Below, one piece after another: positions 35,701 to 64,000 of a stretch of DNA of 64,000 bases. This DNA is from Chondrilla cf. caribensis (taxonomy: Eukaryota > Porifera > Demospongiae > Chondrillida > Chondrillidae), in NCBI GenBank assembly GCA_964020155.1, contig OZ026562.1, positions 3,447,001-3,511,000 of the forward strand, given 5' to 3'. Each line of letters begins with the position of its first letter. The stretch's first letter is position 1. Below the pieces are notes generated by a model. The model was not told where the DNA came from, did not search any database, and worked only from the letters and a program-made list of their open reading frames with translations. A program made the translations under genes and the position numbers.

Positions 35701-38583
35701 ACAGCAATGCCAACATAACTAGTCCCATTGTCACACTACGTCAAATGGAACCTAACACAAAGTACACATTAGCAGTGAGAGCTGTCAACTTCATTGGAAA
35801 CAGTGAATGGACAGAATCAGTAATGGTGACAACACTCAAGCGAGGTAGGTATGTACATATGTACATATACACATACTTACAAACATAAATACCCAGGGCA
35901 CTTGCAATATGTTTTACTATACATTCACATATTAGATTCATACATGCATACCAGACATATTATAGAGTACATAGAACATTTGTGCAGTCTTATATATTAT
36001 GTATGCATAAAGTATACTGTTTAGAAAGAAATATTGACAGCATCTACATTTGGCGAATTTATGGATAACATTGAATTCAGTGCTTCTCAGCAATTTGATA
36101 ATTGTTATCTTCATTGTCTTATTCCGCTCCAACATCACCAACATTCACAAATCACACAAATAAAAAGGAGGTGACAATTACACTTGCACACAAGGAGATT
36201 GAACTATTTGAATGAATATGGCACCTTCTATCTTGAAATAACAGTTGTGTACCAATTTAGCAGAGAATATAATAATTGGCAATTAGCTCTTCAAATCATC
36301 AATCCTCTGTACCACATTATTTGCATTTATACATGTGTGTGAATACAAAAAGTCCCTATTATTGTCTGGCAACTATGGTTTTGATAATATGAATAGATAT
36401 CGTACTACATCATACAGATGGACAGTCCGTACAAATACTGAAGGTGACACCAAATGAAATACAGGCCATCATCGACAGGAGATGGAACAAACATGATTAC
36501 AACTGCACGATCAATGACACTGACAAAATCATAGAACTGTCCGTCAGTGATGGGGTGACATTCGCAATATCTAACCTTTCGCCAAACACAACCTACAACA
36601 TAGACTGTATTGGGGTTAAGGACCAGTGTCTGGAGGTGAACATCACAGTCACAACCACTGCAACAGGTAAACATGGTAATAGTGGAGTATAAAATAACCT
36701 ATTATATGTATGTTTATGGTTAATGTATATACTATGTATATAAATTATCCATAAACATTTATATAACCTGCTGTATATACTGTACCTATATTATAGTGTG
36801 TACATGCCAATATAAACCCACATACATAAAACGACTGTACAATTACATCAAAATATTCGTGATCACACAATCACAATTCGCAGTGCAGTCATGGTGGAAT
36901 GAACACAACCAAATACACATATCTGTACTATATGATGCAATTATACATTTTATCTTGCTTCTGATACATTACAATACCATTGTTTTCACCCCTGATCCTA
37001 CACTGTCACATGATATGTACATCTACATTAATGTCCCAGTGCCCAGTGAGCCGACAAATGCAATAGTGTCTCAGACAACACACAACAGTGCCCAGCTCAA
37101 GTGGAGTGCCCCATTGCAAAAGGGAGGATCTGAAATTATTGGATACAAGATAACCTTCACCAGCCCCAAGCATAGCGGATACTACATTATTGGAGTCATA
37201 AACACTTGGGAACTGGTAGGGCTGGTACCAGACAGCAAGTACAACATAGAGATCAGTGCTATAAACAGAGTGGGGATTGGTACACCTGCTAACCTTACTG
37301 TAAGAACATCTGCTACAGGTTAGAAGCCATGTGACACATACATAAGCACATACTGGACATACAAGACATGAAAAGCAATGACAGTTGAAAACAGTTTGAT
37401 TAGTATACGTATTAGTAATACACTTTAAATTTGGTTATTGTAACTTACGCACTTCAAAGTACATTATAATAAACAAAAATAGACAATGCAATTGACCAAA
37501 CCACATAATTGCTAGAAATCACTAGCTGCTGTAAACACTCACACTAATCACATAACGCTCCTGAATCTGAAAGAACTTTCTCTACAACTTATCACATATT
37601 CTAACTGCAGGCTATTTTTGGCAATTAGACAATGTAATTATCATTTTAAATAAAAATTTCCCAACAAAATCAATGTCATTCCCCAGTACAAAGTGAAAAT
37701 GGGGGTTACAATAATTATTATACAGATGTATTTGTAGGTGAGATCAAAGGCACCGCTGTGCGTCTATATCCTGTAGACCCATGCCTGGGGTCTATATCAG
37801 GCTCTATAGACTCTGTTCTCAGGCTTATTATTCGATACTTCCTAAAACGGGTGCATTGATTGATTAGCACTTCATTAATGCCATGGTGACACAATTCAAC
37901 ATTTACCATAAACACTCTGACTAGAGCAGCAACACAAACATATCTAAAGCCCGAAAATGAATTGATAAAATGAGTTTTCTTTGTCACAAAATGTCAAAAA
38001 GTTGTCTCCAGCATTTTTCAAGCTTTTTGCCGACCATTTGTTTTTTCTTTTGCTGTGTTTTGGGGACAAACGGTTATTTCAAAACTTCTTTTACGAAGGT
38101 ATGTTAGAAAATTGGCCCGTCTTCTCTATTGATTCTTCTACAAAACTGGAAAATAAGAGCCTTCTTCCATTATTTTCGCTTGACAATTTTGGCAAAAAGA
38201 ACATTTTGGCAGTAAGATCTTCAAATTGCAAATTCAGCAATATAACTTCCTCACTAATATTCCCTGGTATACAGTAGTGAGTAATGTAATCCATACAGAA
38301 CTTTAACTACCAATTGCATGCAGCTACTCACATCTTCCCGCGGAATATAGTTGAGAGAGGAAGAGACACAGTCAATGTGACATTGAGTGGACATGGTACA
38401 AAGGTTCAATGTGACCTGAGGGATAGTGTACAGGAACACAGTACCAACACTTCAATCCTCCTCCCTGGACGTAGCAGGGCATTTCCACTCCTCAGCAGAG
38501 GTACAGACCACACTCTGTACTGCACTAACAAGGGTACCCAGTGTGCTGGATTGGAACTTACTGTGACAGGTAATACAGTATGA
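29782..38583 (+). CDS. Gene 3: FN3 ectodomain-only paralogue, probably secreted
   Basis: Exons: 29782-29854, 30547-30798, 31158-31403, 32022-32324, 32419-32670, 32760-33047, 33308-33586, 34376-34681, 35563-35844, 36418-36666, 37040-37318, 38324-38583. The ATG opens a signal peptide (MDIGKSSAVILTLILSVLCG). Six FN3 and five Cys modules follow, all phase 1 with no frameshift or stop. No membrane span, juxtamembrane or PTP exon is seen before the next signal exon at 40530. Reading past the last donor-like site (38570) gives four more residues and TGA at 38581-38583, which would make a protein of about 1022 residues. AATAAA follows at 38744. Alternatives: a truncated receptor, or 5' exons that splice onward to gene 4, since all phases are compatible. 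The donor at 37319 (GTTAGA) is weak. Confidence 0.78.
29866..29898 (+). pseudogene. Remnant of a second signal-peptide exon
   Basis: The sequence TGTTGTATTGTTTCTGGGAG and its following donor match the end of gene 4's second first exon (44718-44751). The ATG and most of the exon are missing, apparently by a deletion of about 0.5 kb that joins it to the intron just after exon 1. Confidence 0.7.
33104..33185 (+). pseudogene. Dead 3' half of an FN3 exon in a gene 3 intron
   Basis: This stretch would encode VKAETITVFQSKPKSTDITT, matching the end of gene 4 exon 51247-51513 (RTITVF...STNITTQS), and the similarity runs on into that exon's downstream intron. The first half and the acceptor are absent, and the donor GT has become AT (GGCCATAAGTAT against CGCAGTAAGTAT). 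It marks a recombination breakpoint at the end of the gene 3/gene 4 duplication. Confidence 0.75.
34934..35442. mobile_element. Inverted-repeat element, family B, copy 2
   Basis: Ends read CATCATAGAAAAGGAAACA on the left and, inverted, GATCATGGAAAAGGAAACA on the right. GTTAAC motifs cluster near 34978-34995 and 35321-35410. The right part aligns with the right part of 22711-23812 through CCGTTAACGGTTAACGG, GTTAAC and GATCCGTAC/GAACCGTAC. It lies in the intron 34682-35562. Confidence 0.65.
37319..38323 (+). other. Long last intron of gene 3
   Basis: About 1 kb with no repeat match elsewhere in the window. An open frame at 37981-38277 has no recognisable domain and a biased composition, and I do not call it a gene. 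This intron separates the last FN3 exon from the final Cys module. Confidence 0.45.
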
Positions 38584-38743
38584 CACATGTACTGTGTACA
38601 CATAGCTGTCATGAAGCATAAAAGAACAAAACATCTTCCATGTTCACAGTACCTTCATGTCCATAAAGTTGAGACCAGAAGGAGGAGTGTGTCAAGGTGT
38701 GAAGAATAGCAATTTAGTAGGAGTTCAACCACTACAAATTAAC

Positions 38744-38749
38744 AATAAA
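38744..38749 (+). promoter_or_regulatory. Possible poly(A) signal of gene 3
   Basis: AATAAA 161 bases after the read-through stop at 38581-38583 supports a 3' end here and therefore a secreted product. A second AATAAA is at 38888. Confidence 0.4.
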
Positions 38750-39551
38750 TGCGTGCTTACTCATACAATACTGTATATCTCTTATTATTTAAAGCTACTT
38801 TGAGTGTGCATAATATACTGCAATCATTACAGTAATTTCAATTGTATAGATACAGAAATGTGTTGAAAATACATAGTACACATTTCAAATAAAACTAAAC
38901 CATCTTAACTCATCATAAAGGATACATTTATAGTCACTAAGTGCAGACTGAAAAACAATACTATCAATATAATATTCCATTACTGACAGTATAACATATG
39001 ACCACATAATGCAACATGCAGTTCTGAATCATTGTAGAGAGGTATTATTGTTCTACACCTATGTATACCAGCAATCATCTTTACGTCTTTAACACACTGT
39101 TGAAAATGGAATGTGTACTGAACTTACACTTCAATGTTAATCAAGAAAATGTTTCCCTGTCCAAACACTGTGGCTCTGAGACTCAGCGTAGTTTTTTCAA
39201 TTCTCAATGATGATTCCATGAAAGTTCCCATCGACAGTGAAACGTCTACTTAATTGCTTGACAATGTGCAGAAATCTAACGGGTGTGAGATTAAAAAACA
39301 CAATTCATAACTACCTGTAAAGGATCTTCACTCAGGAAACCTTATTACACACACACAACCGTGACGGAATATAATACAGTATGCATTCTCATAAGATGTT
39401 AAAGGTAGCGTTCTCCGGAATATTTCAAGATATGTATGTTACATTGTGCAGAGGAGGGAACTATCAATCAACACAACTGCTACATTTATTTGCTACATCG
39501 TTGATAATGTTCATTGGAATTTACCTTACCATTTACCTTAATACGGATAAT

Positions 39552-39803
39552 ACCGTATAGCGGGAAACTTTGGCGAGGTTTTTAATTTGGCGAATTGGCA
39601 ATTTTACGGAAAATCGCCGAATTTAAAATCCACCATATTTTATTCTGACGTAATCTGACGATCCAGCACAATTTGGTCAGTATGCGCATACGCACGCCCA
39701 TGCTTCCTGGAATTTGTCATGCCACCAAATTTAAAACTCACCAATTCGTTTCGGGGGCTGATTCGCCAAATTTAATGCTCGCCAAAGTTTCTCGCTATAC
39801 GGT
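39552..39803. mobile_element. 252-bp MITE with long inverted termini, family C
   Basis: The left end ACCGTATAGCGGGAAACTTT and the right end (inverted: ACCGTATAGCGAGAAACTTT) match over at least 25 bases. AATTTGGCGAAT and ATTCGCCAAATTTA repeat inside in opposite senses, so most of the element can fold on itself. A 60-base right-end fragment is at 62803-62862. Confidence 0.8.
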
Positions 39804-40529
39804 CTTCGTACATAACTTAACACAGCTCAAGGAAATGATAATAAATGAGCAATAACTAATGTAAGTACCTGCCATGGATTTCCCGATTTGAAAAACACAT
39901 TACATGGATCCATGAATCACTATGTAATATTAATTGGAATCATGTGTTGTATAAAACACCACATAATAACTGTTGAGTCAGAAGACAAAGTTCTGGTTAA
40001 TTGATTGATGTCAATTGACACCCAATCACGGACATGGACAGATGCTCATTAACAGCCTTTGAAAGCATCGATCATGGAAAAATTAGTTTAAACAGTCACA
40101 TAACCAATGGCACTTTATGGTTTACTGATTAGTAATTGGGGCAGGCCTGCAGGGCAAACCCTACATGTACGAGCACGGTACATGCTGGAAAAAAGTTATT
40201 TTAAAGGTACTACTAGTAGATATTTGTGCATTTTCAAACTGCACAGATATGTATACAAACTGCCATACTTCAGAATGCTAGGAAACCTGTGTGTCCAAGT
40301 TACCCTCATCTTGTGCACATTTATAGTGTAACTTTGATTTGAAATAATAGCACAACACAAAAGAAGCCATACAAACACTGCAATGCAAGTACGTACGTAC
40401 ATATTGGCTGCACATACTTAGGCCAGTAGCATAAAATCACAGAGGATCAACAGAGAAGCAGTGTCACAACTTCCAGTATACATCAGATTCTATTTGTCTC
40501 CAGTGCTGAGTGGACTGCTGACTGGAGAT

Positions 40530-40948
40530 ATGAGGAAGGGGAACAAGCCAACTGCTACACTAGTGGTGTTGGCTGTGATACTGACACTTGGAGAAAGCAC
40601 AGGACAGGGAGCACCAAATAGTAAGTAGACTACTAGTCATACATCATTTGTGAAAGGTTTAAATTTACAAGTATAAAAAGGTGAATGTTATATAACAATC
40701 TCCACTACAACCATAGTCACAGTGTCAGCAAAAACCAGTAAAACTGTGATGTTCAATCTCAGTGGAAATGGAACCTTCGCCTGCACATTGAGGAGGACTG
40801 GAGATGTAATACAAAATTTGTATCCATAACAGTTGGAGTAAAGGTACCTGGTACGGCAGACTTCACTGAACTAAAGCCTATGACACAGTACAGCATAACT
40901 TGCACTAAAATGGACAACAGAAACATTAGTGCATCTAAGGACATTTAG
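40530..40948 (+). pseudogene. Broken paralogue: signal-peptide exon plus one Cys module
   Basis: Exon 40530-40620 encodes MRKGNKPTATLVVLAVILTL and more, a clear signal peptide ending in phase 1 before GTAAGT. The next acceptor at 40716 opens a Cys-type FN3-like module (LSGNGTFACTL). It runs into TAA at 40827-40829, while the rest of the module (LKPMTQYSITCTKM) continues in a different frame to TAG at 40946. A single-base loss explains this. No later exons follow. If expressed it would give only a short secreted peptide. Confidence 0.75.
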
Positions 40949-42889
40949 GACGTTATGTATGTCTTCAATACAGAGGTTTCCTCGCTTCAGATGTACTTCA
41001 ATGTGGTTCCAGGACACAGCATGGTGTCTTTGTTACAAATATATCCCACATTAGATTCGCTTTTCACCATAATGTATCACTATAGTAGGTACAGTTTCAG
41101 GTATCACTACCCATGTACCTTACACACTCAAGACATTTTCAATGTTTTGACAGTGCCACATAATGGGGTGAACCACAACGTGAATATTGAAGACACACAA
41201 TTCCAGTAACATTGAACAAAGGGAATTTCATTGACACCAAAATAAAATGGAAATAGACCTGGTTTATTCTTATGGTTTTGATGTTACATCATTGGTACTT
41301 GTATAATATTGGTACTGGGAAATTGTGGTGGGTTAAAAGGTTTGGCGGATAAAGTGGTGGTGGATTAACGAGAATTTACTGTATATTGAACAACATATAT
41401 ACGTACTACAGGCAGAAAATAGCCAGGACACATAAATTCATGTTTTCTGTGACTTGGTTGGAGTTGTGATGGTTCCCCTTAAAGTTATGAAATACACTAG
41501 CTTCACATAGTATTACATAATAAACATGCAAATTAATTACATACAGTAGAACATAATAATATTATATTAATTTGAAATTGGAACAGTGCATAAAATTATT
41601 CTGAGAGGGATCATTAAAGTCTCCACCACAAAATTTCTCACTATAATACATACATAGTACATCACAAATATACGAACTAAACTTCCATTTACAGCAATTA
41701 AATGTCACACTCCCAAAGTGTTCACTTCTCAAGCTTATATAGCATCCGTTGATATGATATCTACTCTACATACTGAATAATTATATCAACTAAACATTTG
41801 GCAACTCGATACATATTGTTAGCGTTCATACATTATAAATTCGCTGTATAATTGTACTGGCATTAGGCTATAATATGCAATAGAAACATTGTGTGGAGTC
41901 CTACATGAATTTCAGGTGCTCACAATAGAGGTAAGAGGTACGTAGAAGCAGAAAATGGCGTATACTGCTAAGATGGAATTGAAAATATACATAACTCCGA
42001 GTTCATTATAACAATCATACCCGACTAATTGAAATTGCAACTGTACCAATAACAAACAGAGCAATGAAGCCAGAAAGTTTGTTATTGATACAGGTTTCAA
42101 TACAGTATAGGAAGAGAGGCCTTACAAGTGGCTAGGGTGTTTTCACCACTGAGTCTGAGATCCTGGCAACAGATAAATGACCAACTGGTGAGATAACATG
42201 CTGAGGCAGCACAAATCCTGTCACCTCCAATTATTGAAGACTTTGAAGTACGAGAAGTCAATAAAATATATGTTACAGACAAATAAATTTGATTATGATC
42301 TTCCTACTAGTGAGTTACAGGCTCATCATGTATTACAAGGCTTACAATATACAGTGATGTACAGTATAATATAAATATTATAGCATGGTAAAGCGCCTAG
42401 AATGCAAATACTGTTGGTATACTATTTGAATTGAATCGAAATTAGAAATAGAATAATTAAATTACAACCTGCTATCAAACATTAGAGTGTGGACCAACTG
42501 CACCTAGTCCATGATAAAGATGGTAGAACAAATGATACACGTGAGAGTGTATTCTGATAAAACTCAGAAAAGAGATAGCAGAACAAAGTGTATTCTGATA
42601 AAGCTCAGAAAAGATCATACAAGTGTGGAACAATAACATCTTGGTATAATATAGGTCTTCCGTAAGCCAAAGGGACATGCTAGCTAAGCATGTGGAATGC
42701 ACAACTATGTGTTGACTACCTTCAAGTCAGTTGTCCAGGCAACACATGGGGTGCAGTACACTAACACCACCTTGCACTGGGCGTGAGGGGTAGACTTACA
42801 CAACACCTCACAATTAATCCACAAATTAGGTTAATGTTGTAACATAATATGTGAACACAAGGTACGTATACTATATCCTACTAACACAA

Positions 42890-43396
42890 TAGGAATGGGT
42901 GATATACCGGTTATAAGATAATATCGCGATAATGATTTGCACGATTATCGTATCGTGAGTGATTTCCAGCCCACCATCGTATTGACGATACATCGCGGTT
43001 GGTGTGAAGCAACAGTACTGCTGCTCCCTGCACTCGAATTACTTGGGTGTCTTTCTTACGTTTAAAAGACCCTTCGCTGAAATTTTACCGTCGTCGAAGC
43101 CGTTGCGCTCGAATTCCAGCCCACTTTCTAGTTCTCCGCGTTTCCAAATCGGCCATGTTTTCTTGCGCAATATAAAATATGATATAAATTCATTGTGAGG
43201 GTTACGCGTAATAACACATATTATATCTATCGGACGAGCGGTACGTACATACGTACTGGCAGTCGAAAATAAAATACTAAAAAGTGTAGGTTTTTATGGA
43301 CATTTTTTAGTTATTATTATTCTTATCATGTCAAATATGGCGATATTTTCCTGCACGATAATCGTATGTACCAAAAATTAGTATCGCCCATCCCTA
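42890..43396. mobile_element. hAT-like non-autonomous element with 8-bp target duplication
   Basis: The termini TAGGAATGGGTGATA and TATCGCCCATCCCTA are inverted repeats. TAACACAA flanks both sides (42882-42889 and 43397-43404). The duplicate segment at 29000-29020 carries the uninterrupted site CTACTAACACAATCCTG, so the insertion, its ends and its duplication are all directly visible. Both ends carry CGATA/TATCG-rich sequence and the centre holds a MITE family A copy. An 8-bp duplication and TAGGG-type ends fit hAT. Confidence 0.88.
43020..43268 (+). mobile_element. MITE family A, copy 3, nested in the hAT-like element
   Basis: Shares CGAATTACTTGGGTGTCTTTC, AGACCCTTCGCTGAAATT, CGTTGCGCTCGAATT, AGCCCACTTTCTAG and AACACATATTATATC with the other copies. 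Its left end is truncated relative to 16219. It either inserted into the hAT-like element or was carried along with it. Confidence 0.65.
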
Positions 43397-44111
43397 TAAC
43401 ACAATCCTGTGACTACAAAATTAAATTGTGCTCATCACTACATTGTGGCCATAGGATATTACATCAACAATAAGGTGTTCCCCAAGCCAAATGCTGTACT
43501 GCAACAATAGTACACACTCAGTGCTTTCATGGTGCTTCAATGTTCGCATTTCAAATTATCGGTACAAAGATATATATTATCGATCACACCATATTTGTAG
43601 AATTGAAACAACCAGTCGTAGGATACAGAAAGCATTGAAATTACAATGCCTATTCAAAACTGGGGAATGTCTGATGTATACACTGTGCATTGGTTCAATA
43701 AATTGAGCACTTCCTCAATTATGCCATGACTGAATTGGTGATGTGTACCTATAGGTCAGCACTATACTTACCTCGCACTCTGCGAACTGGAACTATAGGC
43801 ATCCTGTTTACATAGATGTTAGGTTCATTCTTGTAAGGCTGCCAGACCAGCGGGTAAGGGGCTACATGTCACAGTCAGGTGTTGTTCAAACAGGTGGGCC
43901 CAGACCCCGGGTGTTAATTAAGAACCACAAACCTCTGACAGCCCAGAAGCCACAACATTACCAATCCCAAAGGTATGATAAACCAGTGCAAAGCCCAGTA
44001 CCTCACTCAGTCTGTGGTATAAACACCTGAGCACTAGAACATACTATGTAGTTCAGCTAGTTCTGTTCCTGTTAACTTCTGCAAACGACTACTATTTGAA
44101 GATACCACGCA

Positions 44112-62256
<18,145 letters not shown>

Positions 62257-62303
62257 TCTGAAAGCACCTTCAAGAGAGCAATTACTGCACCACATGAAAC
62301 ATA

Positions 62304-62402
62304 GTGTGCGTGTGTGTGTGTGTGTGTGTGCGTGTGTGTGTGTGCGCACGTGTGAGTGTGTGCGTGCATGCATATGTGTGCGCGCGTGTGTGTGCATGTG
62401 CA
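62304..62402 (+). repeat. TG-rich tract in the gene 4 3' UTR
   Basis: TG repeats with CG interruptions start 48 bases after the stop codon, parallel to genes 1 and 2. Confidence 0.9.
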
Positions 62403-62528
62403 TGTAGTGAAAACTTTATAAATTATTAAGGTGTGTACGAACATTATACCTGTATCGTCTGAGTAATGAATGCTATATTCCAATACCCAAGCTCAATTGC
62501 ATCTTCACAAGGGAAAACAGCAATACAA

Positions 62529-62534
62529 AATAAA
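62529..62534 (+). promoter_or_regulatory. Possible poly(A) signal of gene 4
   Basis: AATAAA 273 bases after the stop, a distance similar to that in gene 2 (254 bases). Confidence 0.45.
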
Positions 62535-62670
62535 TGCTACAGTATAACTACACACCTCTATCCATGCACAATACATATTGTATTTGTGCATGTGTATAAA
62601 TTGAAATATACATTAAAACTATACTTTTTGACATTTATTCAGTGTAGCAAATATGAAGGCATAAAGATGC

Positions 62671-62755
62671 CGGGGTCAGGGCAGGTTCAGTGCGGGTCCA
62701 GGGTAGGGTCAAGGCGGGGTCAGGGTGGGGTTGGGAAGAGTCCAGGGCGGGTTCT
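62671..62755 (+). repeat. G-rich degenerate tandem repeat
   Basis: Variants of GGGTCAGGGC and GGGTCCAGG follow one another for about 85 bases. Many runs of three or four G on one strand could form a G-quadruplex. Confidence 0.8.
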
Positions 62756-62802
62756 GGTACCATCACTCCCTATCTTAACTGTCTTACTTCCTCCACCTGT
62801 AT

Positions 62803-62862
62803 AAAATTTGTTCCGGGGACTGATTTGCCAAATTTAATGCTTGCAAAGTTTCCCGCTATAGG
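62803..62862 (+). mobile_element. Fragment of MITE family C
   Basis: The last 60 or so bases of the 39552-39803 element recur: GGGGACTGATTTGCCAAATTT, AATGCTTGC, AAAGTTTCCCGCTATA. The left half is missing. Confidence 0.7.
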
Positions 62863-63200
62863 GTACACCTACTTCATTATTGCAAGACAGCACTATCATA
62901 TGGTAGTATACGGCGGTTGTGTCCCAAGATTTCACTGCTGGGTGCACCATACTGAAGCCCTCTACTCTGAGATGCTATAATTATTATGACCTAAATGAGT
63001 ATAACAGAGTGAGACCAGCCTTTGATATACATAATTCAGCTGACTATATCTCCAGAATGACACAGTTGAATGTCCAATACATAATTAGCAAAATACGAAT
63101 ACCAAGTCCACATATTTCCATTGCAAGAAGCACATTAACAGACCACAAAAATGCACAACACACCTGTCTGACCACAACACTGGCTTAGCTTCCCATCAAC

Positions 63201-63260
63201 TACAGTAGATACAGCGTACATACAGTAGATACAGCGTACATACAGTAGATACAGCGTACA
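63201..63260. repeat. 20-base unit repeated three times
   Basis: TACAGTAGATACAGCGTACA occurs three times in a row without change. Confidence 0.95.
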
Positions 63261-64000
63261 CTTGTTCAGATAACATGCAACATCTCGTTTTCCAAAGTAT
63301 ACACAAGAAGACAGTCTGCATCGATGACAGGGAGTGGACAAGGTAAACAATTTAGTGCAGTCGATATAAGAGAATATTGTCTGGAAGTGAAACAAAACAG
63401 CCAATAGTATACATGTTTTACTACTCCCCCACAACCCATCCCATCGATGAGGGCTGTAAATGCCAACACCACTCACACACTAAAACAACAGAAAACAGCA
63501 TGTATTTACTTTGTATGTAATTATAATTATATCAAACATGCAATAGGATGTACCTGCTTGTATTGGAAGAAGGCCCGCAATAAACCTAACCACGAGAATT
63601 GGTCTCAAGACTGTGTGGATACAATTGTATCACACAAGAATACAAACCTGTCAGCATGAACAATAATTGAGACACATGTTACTAAATTTAACAGAGACAT
63701 ATACGAATATGTAATGCAAAATTTAAGTAGCACAAACAGCTGCAATGTACATTACATTACATATGAAAACTGTAATTCACACAACACAGGCAGAGGTGTG
63801 ACTGATAATCATAATACCCTTGGGATAAATTGACAGAAGCTTCATAAGTTTAGCAATAAAATGGCCGGAGAGGTCATGAGGTACGAAGTGAACCCAAGTC
63901 TGAATCACACCACTCACTGGGAATATGCAAAGTGTCAAAGTTGAATGAGCTTTGAGAGCCATTCACCTTATCTCATAATGTATTGAAAGAACAAAGAGAA

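Larger units (their letters stand above)
38584..40529. other. Spacer after gene 3
   Basis: AT-rich DNA with no FN3, membrane-span or PTP exon in any + frame. It contains AATAAA at 38744 and one inverted-repeat element at 39552-39803. Confidence 0.6.
62257..64000. other. Region after gene 4
   Basis: Starts with the 3' UTR. It contains a TG tract, a possible AATAAA, a G-rich repeat, a MITE fragment and a 20-base triplet repeat. No FN3 or PTP exon and no RNA gene were seen to the end of the window. Confidence 0.6.

Noticed and set aside
37981..38277. 98-codon open frame in the last intron of gene 3
   Set aside because: Low-complexity Phe/Leu-rich product with no recognised domain, and no matching exon in the paralogues.

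Overview
The window is animal nuclear DNA. It carries split genes with GT-AG introns, AT-rich non-coding DNA, many microsatellites and several families of short inverted-repeat transposons. The recognisable genes are all on the + strand and belong to one family: receptor-type protein tyrosine phosphatases (RPTPs). Each has a chain of fibronectin type III (FN3) repeats outside the cell, one membrane span, and two tandem PTP domains inside. An early-branching animal such as a sponge would fit the gene style, with single-exon FN3 modules, clustered RPTP paralogues and mostly short introns, but this is inference from architecture only.

Layout. Gene 1 (enters from the left edge, last codon at 9902) has 3 FN3 repeats, 2 short cysteine-bearing FN3-like modules, a membrane span and two PTP domains. 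Gene 2 (12166-27039) is complete, at about 1888 residues: signal peptide, Thr-rich mucin-like stalk, 8 FN3 and 3 Cys modules, membrane span, D1 and D2. Gene 3 (29782-38583) has a signal peptide, 6 FN3 and 5 Cys modules, but no membrane span and no phosphatase. It reads cleanly to a stop just past the last exon and could be a secreted ectodomain of about 1022 residues. A broken signal-peptide-plus-one-module fragment lies at 40530-40948. Gene 4 (44112 or 44673 to 62256) is complete, at about 2322 residues, with two alternative signal-peptide first exons, 12 FN3 and 6 Cys modules, membrane span, D1 and D2.

In the three RPTP genes D1 keeps the full catalytic set ([18 protein letters not shown] loop). 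D2 keeps CX5R but has lost the WPD acid and the His before Cys, so D2 is probably regulatory. Every ectodomain exon starts and ends in phase 1, so exons can be added, lost or skipped without breaking the frame. Exon lengths add up to whole codons through all four gene models.

History. The 5' part of gene 4 and its upstream DNA (41451-48345) duplicate gene 3 (27411-33108). The 3' part of the gene 4 ectodomain matches gene 2. Inside gene 4 a two-exon unit has duplicated again. Some coding blocks and their introns are almost identical between paralogues while adjacent exons have diverged, which suggests gene conversion. Transposon insertions can be dated relative to the duplications because several have an empty paralogous site. 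The cluster looks like a fast-evolving set of cell-surface recognition receptors coupled to tyrosine phosphatase signalling.
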